Positions 51,804-59,924 of a stretch of DNA of 64,000 nucleotides are shown piece by piece. Numbering within the stretch: the first letter of the stretch is position 1; each line of letters opens with the position of its first letter. The notes beneath the pieces were generated by a model. The model saw nothing but the letters and a program-made list of their open reading frames with translations, was not told where the DNA came from and made no database searches. The stretch is from an uncultured Dehalococcoidia bacterium. Lineage in GTDB: Bacteria > Chloroflexota > Dehalococcoidia > Dehalococcoidales > UBA1222. The DNA is taken from contig CAIMVG010000010.1 of NCBI GenBank assembly GCA_903844845.1, positions 62,001-126,000 of the forward strand, read 5' to 3'. A program made the position numbers and the translations under genes.

Positions 51804-52892
51804 CTATCCGTTTGCGGCCGGGATGACGATAAGGTTTTCCGGCGGAAAATGGAGCAGGCAGGTTTGCCCGTCCTCAAAACAGAGCGCGTTCGATTTTGAA
51901 ATCGTGGCGTTGATATAATGCTTCGCCTGCTGGTCGGACTGCACGTGGAAGCGATACGTAACGCTTGATATCCCTTCCACAGCCTGAAGTATGCGGCTGG
52001 GGAAAACATTCTCGCCTTCGGCTTGTTTCAGGTCGACGTATTCCGGGCGGATGCCCACTGTCACTTTCTGACCGGGAACCAACCCTGCGTCCGGGCTGGA
52101 CAACGCTTTCAACGGAACGTCCCAGGCGACGATATTGATCCAGGCGAAAGGCCCGTCGAGCCGCGTTACTATCCCGTCCATCAGGTTCCGGACCCCCGTC
52201 AGGCGGGCCACGGTGCGGTTTACCGGCGAGGCGAATACCTTATGCCTGGTATCGCACTGGGCGATGCGCCCCGCCTGGTAAATGGCTATCTGAGAACCAA
52301 GTTTATATCCCTCGGCCAGGTCATGCGTCACGAGGATCATGCTGCCGTGGTATTCCGTCTGCAGGGCCAATAATTCGAGTTCGAGGCGCTCTTTGAGCTG
52401 TGAATCGAGAGCGGAGAAAGGTTCGTCCAGCAGGAGCACTTCGGGGTCGGGGGCCAGCGCACGGGCGATCGCCACCCGCTGCTGCTGTCCTGCGGAAAGC
52501 TGCCTGGGATAACGATCTGTCAGCGGAATGATGTTCATGATATTCATGAGCCGTTCCACCTTGAGGTTCACTTCGTTTACCGGAAGGTGCCGGATACTGT
52601 AAGCCACGTTTTCCATAACCGTCATGTGGGGGAAAAGGGCGTAATTCTGAAATACGAATCCCACTTTTCGCTTCTGGGGGGGCAGGTTTATACCCGCTTC
52701 CGAATCGTAGAGCACTTTACCGTTGAGTTCGATACGCCCTTCATCCGGTTTGGTAAGACCGGCGATGCATTGCAGTGTCATGGTTTTCCCGGACCCGGAA
52801 GGCCCCAGCACTGCCAGCAGTTCACGGTTGACCGAGAAATCGACGTTGAGATCGAACCCCGGCAAAGACCTTTTGATAACAGCTTTAAGCAT
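51804..52892 (-). CDS. modC: Molybdate/tungstate ABC transporter ATP-binding protein ModC-like
   Basis: 362 residues. Walker A GPSGSGKTM (about 33), signature LSAGQQQRVAIARAL, Walker B LLLDEPFSALD, H-loop VTHDLAEGYKLG, then a C-terminal MOP/TOBE-like region (VGIRPEYVDL, AVEGISSVTYRFHV). It overlaps the mod permease region closely (18-base gap). Order minus strand: modB, modC, yqeB, yqeC fusion, xdhC. No substrate-binding ModA/WtpA is present beside it. Confidence 0.9.
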   Translation of the reverse strand: MLKAVIKRSLPGFDLNVDFSVNRELLAVLGPSGSGKTMTLQCIAGLTKPDEGRIELNGKVLYDSEAGINLPPQKRKVGFVFQNYALFPHMTVMENVAYSIRHLPVNEVNLKVERLMNIMNIIPLTDRYPRQLSAGQQQRVAIARALAPDPEVLLLDEPFSALDSQLKERLELELLALQTEYHGSMILVTHDLAEGYKLGSQIAIYQAGRIAQCDTRHKVFASPVNRTVARLTGVRNLMDGIVTRLDGPFAWINIVAWDVPLKALSSPDAGLVPGQKVTVGIRPEYVDLKQAEGENVFPSRILQAVEGISSVTYRFHVQSDQQAKHYINATISKSNALCFEDGQTCLLHFPPENLIVIPAANG

Positions 52893-52910
52893 GGGCGTTC
52901 GATAACTCCG

Positions 52911-53597
52911 TCACGTGATGAGGAAACCCTTGGACCTCGGAGTGCGGCCTTTCCAGTAGGCTATGGCTGCCAGGGCGGCAAACGAGATGACCAGCACGAT
53001 GCCGACCAGTACGAGGGCCTGGGATTTTTCCCCGGCCTGGATATCGAAATAGATGGCCACCGGAATGGTCGCGGTCCTTCCCGGGATATTGCCCGCAAGC
53101 ATCAATGTGGCGCCGAATTCGCCGAGAGACCGGGCGAGGGCCAATACGGTGCCTGCGGCGACGCCCGGCCATGCGAGAGGCAGGGTCACGGTCCAAAAGA
53201 CCCGCCATTCGCTGGCCCCGAGGGTGCGGGCGGCATCCTGGATATTGGGTTCAACCTGTTCGAAGGCGCCCCTCGCCGTGATGTACATCAGGGGGAAAGC
53301 CATTACCACGGCGGCTATGACGGTCGCCCACCAGGAAAAAACTATCGTCGTTCCGAAATGGAGGAGCATCTTACCGAGCGGGCCGTTCTTGCCGAACAGC
53401 AGCAGCAGGCCGTAACCGACCACGGTAGGGGGCAAGACCATCGGCATGATGAAAAGCCCGTCAATGACGCTCTTCAGGCGGCCCGAATAACGCGCCATCC
53501 AGCGGGCGGCGGCGATGCCGACAAAAAAAGTGACGAAAGTAGCCACCAGGACTGTTCGCAGCGAGATCCAGAGCGGCGCCAGATAAAGGTCGGTCAT
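52911..53597 (-). CDS. modB: Molybdate/tungstate ABC transporter permease ModB-like
   Basis: 228 residues, five to six membrane helices with the ABC permease EAA loop at ARTLGASEWRVFWTVTLPLA and the ModB/WtpB-type VLPPTVVGYGLLLLFGKNG segment. AAGGAG lies further than usual from the ATG at 53597. Upstream are an AACGATAA/TTATCGTT dyad and a long structured element. Delivers oxyanion for the Mo-hydroxylase cofactor made by the following genes. Confidence 0.9.
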   Translation of the reverse strand: MTDLYLAPLWISLRTVLVATFVTFFVGIAAARWMARYSGRLKSVIDGLFIMPMVLPPTVVGYGLLLLFGKNGPLGKMLLHFGTTIVFSWWATVIAAVVMAFPLMYITARGAFEQVEPNIQDAARTLGASEWRVFWTVTLPLAWPGVAAGTVLALARSLGEFGATLMLAGNIPGRTATIPVAIYFDIQAGEKSQALVLVGIVLVISFAALAAIAYWKGRTPRSKGFLIT

Positions 53598-53699
53598 CGG
53601 TCTAAAACGGCTCTCCTTAGATAACTCAAAGCGACATTCGCCAATATCATTTCGACACTATAAAAAAGAAACCTGAAACAAGTATTTCTATATTTATGA

Positions 53700-53724
53700 G
53701 AACGATAATCAGTGCTTATCGTTC
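53700..53724 (-). promoter_or_regulatory. Dyad operator candidate upstream of modB
   Basis: GAACGATAA-TCAGTGC-TTATCGTTC: 9-bp perfect arms, 7-base spacer, about 100 bases before modB. The form recalls ModE boxes (palindromic, A/T-rich with CG), but does not match the dyad near the ModE-type gene at 21353. Confidence 0.5.
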
Positions 53725-53738
53725 CCCCTGACATGAGT

Positions 53739-53759
53739 AAAGCCGCTTGCAGCGGCTTT
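53739..53759. terminator. Terminator-like hairpin in modB leader
   Basis: AAAGCCGC-TTGCA-GCGGCTTT, without a strong T tract on the minus strand, between the structured element and the dyad. Confidence 0.4.
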
Positions 53760-53787
53760 CTTCCGGGATATTGTAAACCTTTTTAAC

Positions 53788-53921
53788 ATTGTCCGGTAGA
53801 TCCTGCCGCTCGCCCGATTACATCCAGGGCAACACACGGGAGGGGGAGGCTAATCTTTAAGTCGGGGCTGGCTGACCTCGACACCCTGGTTTCCCCCGGC
53901 AGGACCTACCGTCGGAACAAT
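53788..53921 (-). promoter_or_regulatory. Long imperfect inverted repeat, predicted structured RNA before modB
   Basis: The two ends (53788-53808 and 53897-53921) pair over about 20 bp, CGGTAGATCCTGCCG with CGGCAGGACCTACCG plus an ATTGT/ACAAT closing part. Inside, CCAGGG pairs with CCCTGG and GTCGGGG with CCTCGAC. The element begins directly at the stop of the RelE-MobA-like gene and would be the leader of modBC on the minus strand. Moco or tungsten-cofactor riboswitches occupy such sites, but I could not match their consensus; orientation is inferred. Confidence 0.5.
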
Positions 53922-54734
53922 CTAATTAAGCCAGGTGCGCTCCAGCACACCGGCGTCGCCCACATCGACCTCGGTCAGCTCCTTGAAATGATGTTTTATC
54001 ACGTCCCTGCCGCCCGCGTTGCCGCGGACCTTGAGCAATTCGGGAAGCAGCTTGGCGTCAAATATAACGGGATGCCCGCGCATCTGGGAATAAGAGGGCA
54101 CGACCACTTTGGAACCGCCTTCGCGGTAGGCTTTTATCAAAGCGGATATCACTTCGCGTGAAACGAACGGCCGGTTTCCCAGCGACAGCATGACGGCGCT
54201 TGTCACCGACTGAAGCATCTTGAGACCCCCGCGCAGGGACTTGCTCAAGCCTTCGCTGAAATCATTGTTCACCACGATAGTCACATTCTTGCGGCTGAGC
54301 TCTTCGCGGGCCTGTTCGGCGTGGTCTCCTACCACGATAATCAGGTCGTCGACGCCGGATGCAAGAAAGGTATCGGCCAGGGAAGAGAACGGCATCGTAT
54401 CCGCATAGGCTGTGCGCCCCGCAGCCAGCACCAGGGCGGATATATGGGGATGGGAATCGATGACCGGAACGGGGACTTGCAGGGAATTCACGCCCAGGAC
54501 CTGTATCTCGGTCGCAGAAACACGGTAGACGATCCTCGCATCGGTCATCGTCTGGTAAAGAAGGATATCGTCCCGGCCCCATAATTTGAGTCCCAATCCG
54601 GGAGCCGACTGCAATTTTTCGAGGCTCTTGCGGACGAACCCGGCTTCGAATTCCCCGATATTCGCGATATCGGCGGCTGCCTGGGGGGTAAGCATAAGCT
54701 TATACATGGGAACGTTTGGCTCCGTTAACTTCAA
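53922..54734 (-). CDS. RelE/ParE-type toxin domain fused to degenerate MobA-like nucleotidyltransferase
   Basis: 270 residues. Residues about 10-88 follow the RelE/ParE fold (MYKLMLTPQAAADIANIGEF, LEKLQSAPGLGLKLWG, DARIVYRVSATEIQVL). Residues about 95-270 resemble MobA/MocA transferases (ALVLAAGRTAYADTMPFSSL, DDLIIVVGDHAEQ, EGLSKSLRGGLKML, GHPVIFDAKLLPELL, GGRDVIKHH). The RMG-x-x-K nucleotide motif is absent and the metal Asp of GDxP is Asn in LGNRPFV, so catalysis is doubtful. The antitoxin gene upstream overlaps it by 35 bases. A molybdenum-cofactor-sensing toxin is one hypothesis. Confidence 0.8.
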   Translation of the reverse strand: MKLTEPNVPMYKLMLTPQAAADIANIGEFEAGFVRKSLEKLQSAPGLGLKLWGRDDILLYQTMTDARIVYRVSATEIQVLGVNSLQVPVPVIDSHPHISALVLAAGRTAYADTMPFSSLADTFLASGVDDLIIVVGDHAEQAREELSRKNVTIVVNNDFSEGLSKSLRGGLKMLQSVTSAVMLSLGNRPFVSREVISALIKAYREGGSKVVVPSYSQMRGHPVIFDAKLLPELLKVRGNAGGRDVIKHHFKELTEVDVGDAGVLERTWLN

Positions 54735-54963
54735 GCATTACGCCCCCGCGGGCCTGGTTCAATCCCTGGTCGACGCGATGGGCCCACTGGCGGTCTTCCA
54801 GCAATTTGAGGGTTTCCACCATGCGAGAATATTCGGCGTAATCCATGACGACTGCGACCGGTTTCCCGTATTTGGTAACCATGAAGCGATAAGGCTCGCT
54901 CTCGATTTTGGACAGGAGCGGCAGAAATTTTTCCCTCGCCTCGGTTATAGAAATAGCTTCTAA
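54700..54963 (-). CDS. Phd/YefM-family antitoxin
   Basis: 87 residues from ATG 54963. The frame is open upstream, but its first TTG is the -35 of a consensus promoter, so the longer form is excluded. The Phd/YefM pattern is clear: ISITEAREKFLPLLSKIESE, FMVTKYGKPVAVVMDYAEYS (DNA-binding and dimer part), then a C-terminal tail that would bind toxin. Overlap with the toxin gene implies coupled translation. Usual autoregulation expected. Confidence 0.85.
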   Translation of the reverse strand, partial: LEAISITEAREKFLPLLSKIESEPYRFMVTKYGKPVAVVMDYAEYSRMVETLKLLEDRQWAHRVDQGLNQARGGVMLEVNGAKRSHV

Positions 54964-55012
54964 CATATCTTTTACGGAATAATGTACATTTTTCTGAGCA
55001 TTTTGTTGAACC

Positions 55013-55041
55013 AATATATCACCAGCGATAGTGGTTGTCAA
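55013..55041 (-). promoter_or_regulatory. Promoter of toxin-antitoxin operon
   Basis: On the minus strand TTGACA (55041-55036), 17-bp spacer, TATATT (55018-55013), 50 bases before the antitoxin ATG. Confidence 0.7.
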
Positions 55042-55129
55042 TAGGCATAACGCCCTTCTGTTCTATGTTGTACAAAATATTTCCTCTATTGTTATGTGCA
55101 CCGATAATTTATCCATATTTGCCTAGCCC

Positions 55130-55300
55130 CACCCCCGTCTCCAGGAAATGGGCCCGGGTCGCGGCCCGGGATGACAGGCGAAAGAAGCAGGAACAAAATT
55201 GCCACAGCCTGTGCGTGGCTTAGTAATGACAAACGCAGGTTCCGGATCCCCGTGACTCCCCGATCTTCCAGGGCTAGACTCCCGGATAATACAATCACTC
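55130..55300. repeat. Dispersed palindromic repeats
   Basis: GGGCCCGGGTC-GCG-GCCCGGGATGACAGG and a ...CCCGGATAATACAA fragment. 55042-55990 holds no supported gene; it contains these repeats and the SOS-like promoter at 55304. Confidence 0.7.
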
Positions 55301-55303
55301 GTA

Positions 55304-55332
55304 TTGGATAATTAGAACATTTGTGCTATTAT
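55304..55332 (+). promoter_or_regulatory. Second promoter with LexA-like dyad
   Basis: TTGGAT (55304-55309), 17-bp spacer, TATTAT (55327-55332), with AGAACATTTGTGCT (55314-55327) in the spacer: one mismatch to the dyad at 455-468, same geometry. No convincing gene follows; short frames at 55391-55611 run into repeat sequence, so the downstream gene may have been lost. Confidence 0.5.
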
Positions 55333-55629
55333 TAGTTTGTACCCTGCCGGCACTTTATACCGGGCTGATTAACAAAGAGACACGAATATCTTGAAGAAAC
55401 TAACAAAAGAACCCGGAGGATGGATATTAGTTTTGTTAAAACGAAAAACGAATGCTATGCCTGTTCCCCGACTGTTGAAACTATTCGTTTCCTTGAAAAG
55501 ACGCTCTCTGTTATGTCAATACCGGCAACGCTTCGGCATCCACGCCAGGCAATGAAATGGATGACAAATAGCTTTGAATGCAGTGAACAACATAATTCTG
55601 TCGATCAATAAAGGATGAAGTACGGGATT

Positions 55630-55920
55630 GTCCTTTGCTCTGGATCCCGACTCGTGGGTCGGGATGACCCATCCCACGTGCCACCGTCATTGTCGGACTT
55701 GCTCCGACAACCCAGATACCAGGTGCGATGACATTTAGTATTGTTTCGCTACGCTCAACAAGGAAAAGGAAATGGATCCCGGGTCGCCACCTGAGATGAC
55801 ATATATTAAGGTTGGAACGTCCTGGAGAAATACAAACATCTTCAAAACGACTCTGGATCCCTCGAAAATAAGAACCCGGGGAACAGCCCGAGGTCGAGGG
55901 CCGGCAATGTGACGGACTCA
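55630..55920. repeat. Cluster of dispersed palindromic repeats
   Basis: Holds GGATCCCGACTC...GGTCGGGATGAC, an inverted copy of the ATTGTCGG palindrome (55689-55710), GACATTTAGTATTGTTTCGC, and GGATCCCGGGTCGCC units. Confidence 0.7.
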
Positions 55921-55990
55921 AATAGCGGAGAGGCCCGATCCGCGGGTATCATTTTTCGAAGTGATATAATAAAAAGCGGAGGGAAATACA

Positions 55991-56680
55991 ATGGAAACCA
56001 AGAAGAATGCTGATAAAACGCCTGCGCAACAGAAGATAAAAGTCACCAAAAACGGCCCTTACCTCGTATCTGGCGGGATTCCGCTTTCCGCGCAAAAAAT
56101 ACGCGTAGACTCCGACCAGCAAAGCCACGGCTGGCAAGAAGGACAGAAATTCCCGGCACAGGAAAATTACGCGCTGTGCCGCTGCGGTAAAAGCGCCAAT
56201 AAGCCATACTGCGACGGCAGTCATGTGAAGGCACATTTCGACGGAACGGAGACGGCTTCCGACCAGACTTACCTGAAACAGGCCAAGGTTTTCAACGGGC
56301 CGGACCTCAAGCTGACCGACGCAGGGGAATTCTGCGCCAGCGCGCGGTACTGCGACAGGGCCGGGGGAACCTGGACCCTCACCGATAACTCAGATAAGGC
56401 GGAAGCCCGAAAAACCGCTATCGAAGAAGCAGGCGAGTGCCCTTCCGGGAGGCTCATAACCTGGGACAAGAACGGGAAACCCATCGAGCCGCATTTCGAA
56501 CCTTCCATCGGACTCGTGCACGACACGCTATACAACAAGATGGGCCCGATATGGGTAAAGGGCGGGATCGCCGTCGAATCTGCGGAAGGCAAAACCTATG
56601 AAGTCCGCAACAAGGCCACTTTGTGCCGCTGCGGCAAAAGCGCCAACAAACCATTCTGCGACGGCAATCATCTGAAATAG
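55991..56680 (+). CDS. CDGSH iron-sulfur protein with two CDGSH motifs
   Basis: 229 residues. Two CDGSH-type [2Fe-2S] sites: CRCGKSANKPYCDGSH (Cys63, 65, 74, His78) and CRCGKSANKPFCDGNH (Cys212, 214, 223, His227). Between them is a divergent Fer4-like/DUF1271-type segment (FCASARYCDRAGG, ECPSGRL). This is the common bacterial tandem CDGSH architecture. Role unknown; probably Fe-S or redox sensing. GGAGG precedes the ATG and TATAAT lies at 55964. Confidence 0.95.
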   Translation: METKKNADKTPAQQKIKVTKNGPYLVSGGIPLSAQKIRVDSDQQSHGWQEGQKFPAQENYALCRCGKSANKPYCDGSHVKAHFDGTETASDQTYLKQAKVFNGPDLKLTDAGEFCASARYCDRAGGTWTLTDNSDKAEARKTAIEEAGECPSGRLITWDKNGKPIEPHFEPSIGLVHDTLYNKMGPIWVKGGIAVESAEGKTYEVRNKATLCRCGKSANKPFCDGNHLK

Positions 56681-56718
56681 CAGAAAATAACCTCAAATAA
56701 AAACATAAACAGCCAGCT

Positions 56719-56748
56719 GCGCCCGTGTTTACACACGGGCGCTTTTTA
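56719..56748 (+). terminator. Intrinsic terminator after CDGSH gene
   Basis: GCGCCCGTGT-TTAC-ACACGGGCGC, perfect 10-bp stem, followed by TTTTTA. Confidence 0.9.
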
Positions 56749-56856
56749 TCTTCGAGCCATTCAACGACGTGCCCCCGGATTGGAACTGCCACTCTACGGA
56801 CCGGGGGGAAAAAAGCCGTCCCGTCAAAAATCGGGATTTAGGCTATAATTACTTTT

Positions 56857-57411
56857 ATGAGAGTCATCGCAGGCACAGTCAAGGGATTCCCCATCAAGAT
56901 GCCTAAAGGCACCCCTACCCGCCCGGCAACGGAACTGGTGCGGGGGGCCATCTTTTCGATACTGACGTCTTCGGTAGACGACTGGTCACGCGTTCTCGAC
57001 CTATTTTCCGGCTCGGGGTCCCTCGGCATCGAGGCGTTAAGCAGGGGCGCCGGAAGCGTGGATTTCGTAGACCAGGAATCAAGATGCTGTGCTATAATCA
57101 AGGAAAATCTCGAGAAAACCGGGATGCTAGGCAAGGCCAGGGTACACTGTACAACAGTGGGCAGGGCCATAAGTTCGTTTAACGAAGAGTTCGACATAGT
57201 GCTCATGGACCCGCCTTACAAAGACACCGGGATAGGCACAATCATCGAACAGCTGGCGGCCTCGAAGGCGGTGGGTCCGGACACGACGGTAGTGATAACG
57301 CACTCGTCGAGGTTCAAATTCCAGCCGCAATACGGAGCGCTCGTCATGAAACGCGAGATACGGCACGGAGACAGCACGATAGCCATTTTTCGAAAGGAAC
57401 AACTGAATTGA
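56857..57411 (+). CDS. rsmD: 16S rRNA (guanine966-N2)-methyltransferase RsmD
   Basis: 184 residues: MRVIAGTVKGFPIKMPKG, RPATELVRGAIFSIL (family RPTTDRVREALFNIL), LDLFSGSGSLGIEALSRGA (SAM site), VLMDPPY catalytic motif. No ribosome-binding site; consensus TATAAT (56844-56849) ends seven bases before the ATG, so translation is probably leaderless. It overlaps coaD by four bases, the common rsmD-coaD pairing. Confidence 0.95.
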   Translation: MRVIAGTVKGFPIKMPKGTPTRPATELVRGAIFSILTSSVDDWSRVLDLFSGSGSLGIEALSRGAGSVDFVDQESRCCAIIKENLEKTGMLGKARVHCTTVGRAISSFNEEFDIVLMDPPYKDTGIGTIIEQLAASKAVGPDTTVVITHSSRFKFQPQYGALVMKREIRHGDSTIAIFRKEQLN

Positions 57412-57893
57412 CCATAGCCATCTACCCCGGCAGTTTCGACCCCATAACGAACGGCCACCTGGACGTGGCCCAGCGCGCGGCGCGCGTATTCGATAAAGTC
57501 ATCATCGGCGTCTACGACACACCCGAAAAGAAACTCATGTTCAGCCAGGCGGAACGAGTCGAGATGGCCCGCCTCGCGGTTAAAAACATACCCAACGTCG
57601 AGGTCCAGCCTTACAGCGGCCTCACAGTGGGTTTCGCGCATAAAGTAAAAGCCCCCGTCATGGTGCGGGGACTGCGGGTCAGCGCCGACTTCGAGTTCGA
57701 ATTCGACCTCGCCATGATGACGAACAAACTGTCACCCGAACTCGAGATGGTCTGCTTCATGGCCAGCCCCCAGTACCAGTTCCTCAGCTCCAGCCTCCTC
57801 AAGGAAGTCGCCAGGCTGGGCGGCAAAGTGGACGACTGGGTTCCGGCGAACGTCGCCGTGGAAGTGAAGAAAAAAGTGTCCGCTCTCAAATGA
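57408..57893 (+). CDS. coaD: Phosphopantetheine adenylyltransferase CoaD
   Basis: 161 residues, TTG start overlapping the rsmD stop. AIYPGSFDPITNGHLDV contains the TxGH nucleotide motif, VRGLRVSADFEFEF the conserved RGLR and acidic region, and YQFLSSSLLKEVA the ISSxxxKE motif. It makes dephospho-CoA from phosphopantetheine, the penultimate step of CoA synthesis. Confidence 0.95.
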   Translation: MTIAIYPGSFDPITNGHLDVAQRAARVFDKVIIGVYDTPEKKLMFSQAERVEMARLAVKNIPNVEVQPYSGLTVGFAHKVKAPVMVRGLRVSADFEFEFDLAMMTNKLSPELEMVCFMASPQYQFLSSSLLKEVARLGGKVDDWVPANVAVEVKKKVSALK

Positions 57894-57934
57894 TCCCTAT
57901 TAATTAAGGATTATAATCGGAGGTTAAATCGAAA

Positions 57935-58201
57935 ATGGCTTACAAAATCAGCGACGACTGCATCAGCTGCGGGGCCTGCGAATCGGAATGTCCCAACAAG
58001 GCCATCAAGGAAGGGGGCAACATCTACGAGATCAACCCCGACCTGTGCACCGAGTGTGTGGGTTCATTCGCCAAGCAGCAATGCGCAGAGATCTGTCCCG
58101 TCGGGGCCCCCGTCCCGGACAAGACACACCCCGAGGACCGCGAAGCTCTCCTGGCCAAGTGGAAAAAGAGCCATCCCGGCGAAACGCCCAAAGTAACTTA
58201 A
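57935..58201 (+). CDS. 2[4Fe-4S] ferredoxin (YfhL-type)
   Basis: 88 residues. First cluster Cys9, 12, 15 and 19 (CISCGACESECP); second CTECVGSFAKQQCAEICP with the extended spacing (Cys38, 41, 50 and 54) of YfhL/Alvin-type ferredoxins. The C-terminal 30 residues are helical and charged. GGAGG precedes the ATG. Candidate electron donor to the FTR-like reductases here. Confidence 0.95.
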   Translation: MAYKISDDCISCGACESECPNKAIKEGGNIYEINPDLCTECVGSFAKQQCAEICPVGAPVPDKTHPEDREALLAKWKKSHPGETPKVT

Positions 58202-58210
58202 GCACGCTGT

Positions 58211-58248
58211 TTTAACGGGGAGGCCATAATCTCCCCGTTAAACTTTTT
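58211..58248 (+). terminator. Intrinsic terminator after ferredoxin gene
   Basis: TTTAACGGGGAG (58211-58222) pairs with CTCCCCGTTAAA (58231-58242), followed by CTTTTTC. Confidence 0.85.
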
Positions 58249-58308
58249 CCGGTAATGGAATCTTTTCTATCCTGAGTCTTCTAATCCAAAACGGAGGTCA
58301 AGCCAGAA

Positions 58309-58470
58309 ATGAAAAAATACAAGTGTTCGGTCTGCGGTTACATCTACGACCCGGTCAAGGGCGACCCTGACAGCGGAATCGCACCGGGGACGGCCTTCGA
58401 ACAGATACCGGCAAACTGGAGCTGTCCTGTTTGCGGCGCAAGCAAGGGTTCGTTCAAGCCGATAAATTAA
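58309..58470 (+). CDS. Rubredoxin
   Basis: 53 residues: CxxC pairs Cys6/Cys9 ([20 protein letters not shown], first part) and Cys39/Cys42 ([10 protein letters not shown]) bind one Fe. Full length and canonical, so it can serve as a one-electron carrier to rubrerythrin-like and flavo-proteins. GGAGG lies upstream of the ATG. Confidence 0.95.
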   Translation: MKKYKCSVCGYIYDPVKGDPDSGIAPGTAFEQIPANWSCPVCGASKGSFKPIN

Positions 58471-58481
58471 CTGCCAGCGCC

Positions 58482-59045
58482 ATGGAAATCGGCAAAACAG
58501 TCTATTTCGCCGACAGGAAAGGCTGGCACGACTGGCTTGAAGCCAACCACGATAAAGAGAAGGCGATCTGGCTGATAAACCCTTCCCTGAAGTCCGGCAA
58601 GCCCCGGATCCTGTATAACGATGCCGTAGAAGAAGCCCTTTCTTTCGGCTGGATAGACAGCCAGGTGAAACGCGTCGATGAAAACTCGACGGCACAGCGG
58701 TACTCCCTCCGGAACCCCTCCACAAAATATTCTCAGCCCAACAAGGAACGCCTGAAAAAGCTCCTCACGGAAAACCGCCTGGACACGTCGGTAAAAGCGT
58801 CAGCCGAGAAGGCCCTCGGCGAAGAGTTCGTCTTCCCTCCCGACATCATGAAGGCCATCAAAGCGAACAAACAGGCCTGGACTAATTACGGGAATTTCTC
58901 TCCGTCTTACCAGAGGATACGGATAGCTTATATCGAGGGCGCCCGAAAGAGGCCCGAGGAATTCAAAAAAAGGCTGGACAACTTCATCAAAAACTCCGCA
59001 CAGAATAAGCTCATCGGCTACGGCGGTATAGAGAAATACTTCTGA
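58482..59045 (+). CDS. YdeI/OmdA-family protein
   Basis: 187 residues from ATG 58482. YFADRKGWHDWLEANHDKEK, then SFGWIDSQVKRVDEN and NRLDTSVKASAEKALGEEF, are the YdeI (OmpD-associated, bacteriocin-protection) family pattern, with a C-terminal helical part (KRPEEFKKRLDNFIKN). Function is poorly defined. It follows rubredoxin by 11 bases. Confidence 0.85.
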   Translation: MEIGKTVYFADRKGWHDWLEANHDKEKAIWLINPSLKSGKPRILYNDAVEEALSFGWIDSQVKRVDENSTAQRYSLRNPSTKYSQPNKERLKKLLTENRLDTSVKASAEKALGEEFVFPPDIMKAIKANKQAWTNYGNFSPSYQRIRIAYIEGARKRPEEFKKRLDNFIKNSAQNKLIGYGGIEKYF

Positions 59046-59047
59046 GT

Positions 59048-59497
59048 TTATTCCGGCTTGCTGAAAGGCCGGTACTCCAAACCAAGCTGCTTACCATTCT
59101 GTATCAACCTGAGGATATCCCCGCTTCCCGGGCAGCCGGCGATTACCACCCAGGCGGTATCCGAGTCCACAGGTTTTCTCTGGTGAAAGGGATACTTGCG
59201 GCAAACCGAAGGCTTTATGTCATGCACGCTGCAGGCGTCGTTCACCAGGTAACGGCAGGGTTGAGGGAGGATATATGTCCCGCGGTCTTCTACGAGGCCG
59301 ACAACGTATTCCTGTACACTGACGCCTTGCCTCTGTGCGAATCTCTCGGCTTCCGCATGGGTGATCCTCAGCCCGATAGTGTGCATCCGGCAGCACCGGC
59401 CGCACTGCTTGCATTCAAAATGGGCCAGCAGCCATTCAAGGTTGGCGGGAGTGTCCGGCAAACCCTCGATGATGTAGCTGTAGAAAGGTTCAGCCAA
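59048..59497 (-). CDS. YkgJ-family Cys-cluster protein
   Basis: 149 residues with CKQCGRCCRM near residue 29, and further Cys at QPCRYL, DACSVHDIKPSVCRKYPF and AGCPGSG, the YkgJ (Zn/Fe-S binding) pattern C-x2-C-G-x-C-C...C-x5-C-x(n)-R-P-x2-C. Role unknown. It is 13 bases from the flavodoxin gene on the same strand. Confidence 0.9.
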   Translation of the reverse strand: MAEPFYSYIIEGLPDTPANLEWLLAHFECKQCGRCCRMHTIGLRITHAEAERFAQRQGVSVQEYVVGLVEDRGTYILPQPCRYLVNDACSVHDIKPSVCRKYPFHQRKPVDSDTAWVVIAGCPGSGDILRLIQNGKQLGLEYRPFSKPE

Positions 59498-59510
59498 CGG
59501 CTTGAAGCCT

Positions 59511-59924
59511 CTATTTGCCCAATAAATAGTCGGCTATGGGCTGCACCTTGTCTTTCGTAACTTCTTCCGCGTTCTGATTGCCGGCTTTCCCGCGGAGGTG
59601 GAAATGCTTGATAGCCGCCCGGATGTTTTCAGGGAGTTTGTCATAAGTCTTGACGCTCACCTCATCTATCTCAGGCGCACCGGCGACGGTGACAAATACT
59701 ACCCGTTTTGACTGAAGCCCCTTCCAGTTTTTCTTGATGTAGCCGAGGAGGGATGGGCGGTACATGTAGGTGCCGCCGAACATGACAACGGTGTCATGGG
59801 CTTCAAGGGCTTTGGCGTTGGCCTTGCTGAATTTCATCAGGTCAGATGGGACCGCTTCATGGAGCCACTCGGCATATTTCTTGGACGAACCCAGGAACGT
59901 GCGGTAGATGATAAGAGTTTTCAT
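59511..59924 (-). CDS. Flavodoxin-domain protein
   Basis: 137 residues. IIYRTFLGSSKKYAEWL carries the phosphate-binding loop of FMN, and DTVVMFGGTYMYRPSL and VVFVTVAGAPEIDE are the later FMN loops. Short-form flavodoxin used for low-potential electron transfer. AGGTTTTC precedes the ATG. Confidence 0.85.
   Translation of the reverse strand: MKTLIIYRTFLGSSKKYAEWLHEAVPSDLMKFSKANAKALEAHDTVVMFGGTYMYRPSLLGYIKKNWKGLQSKRVVFVTVAGAPEIDEVSVKTYDKLPENIRAAIKHFHLRGKAGNQNAEEVTKDKVQPIADYLLGK

Noticed and set aside
55391-55611. Short frames after the second SOS-like promoter
   Set aside because: The frames run into dispersed repeat sequence, and the GGAGG directly touches the ATG at 55420.
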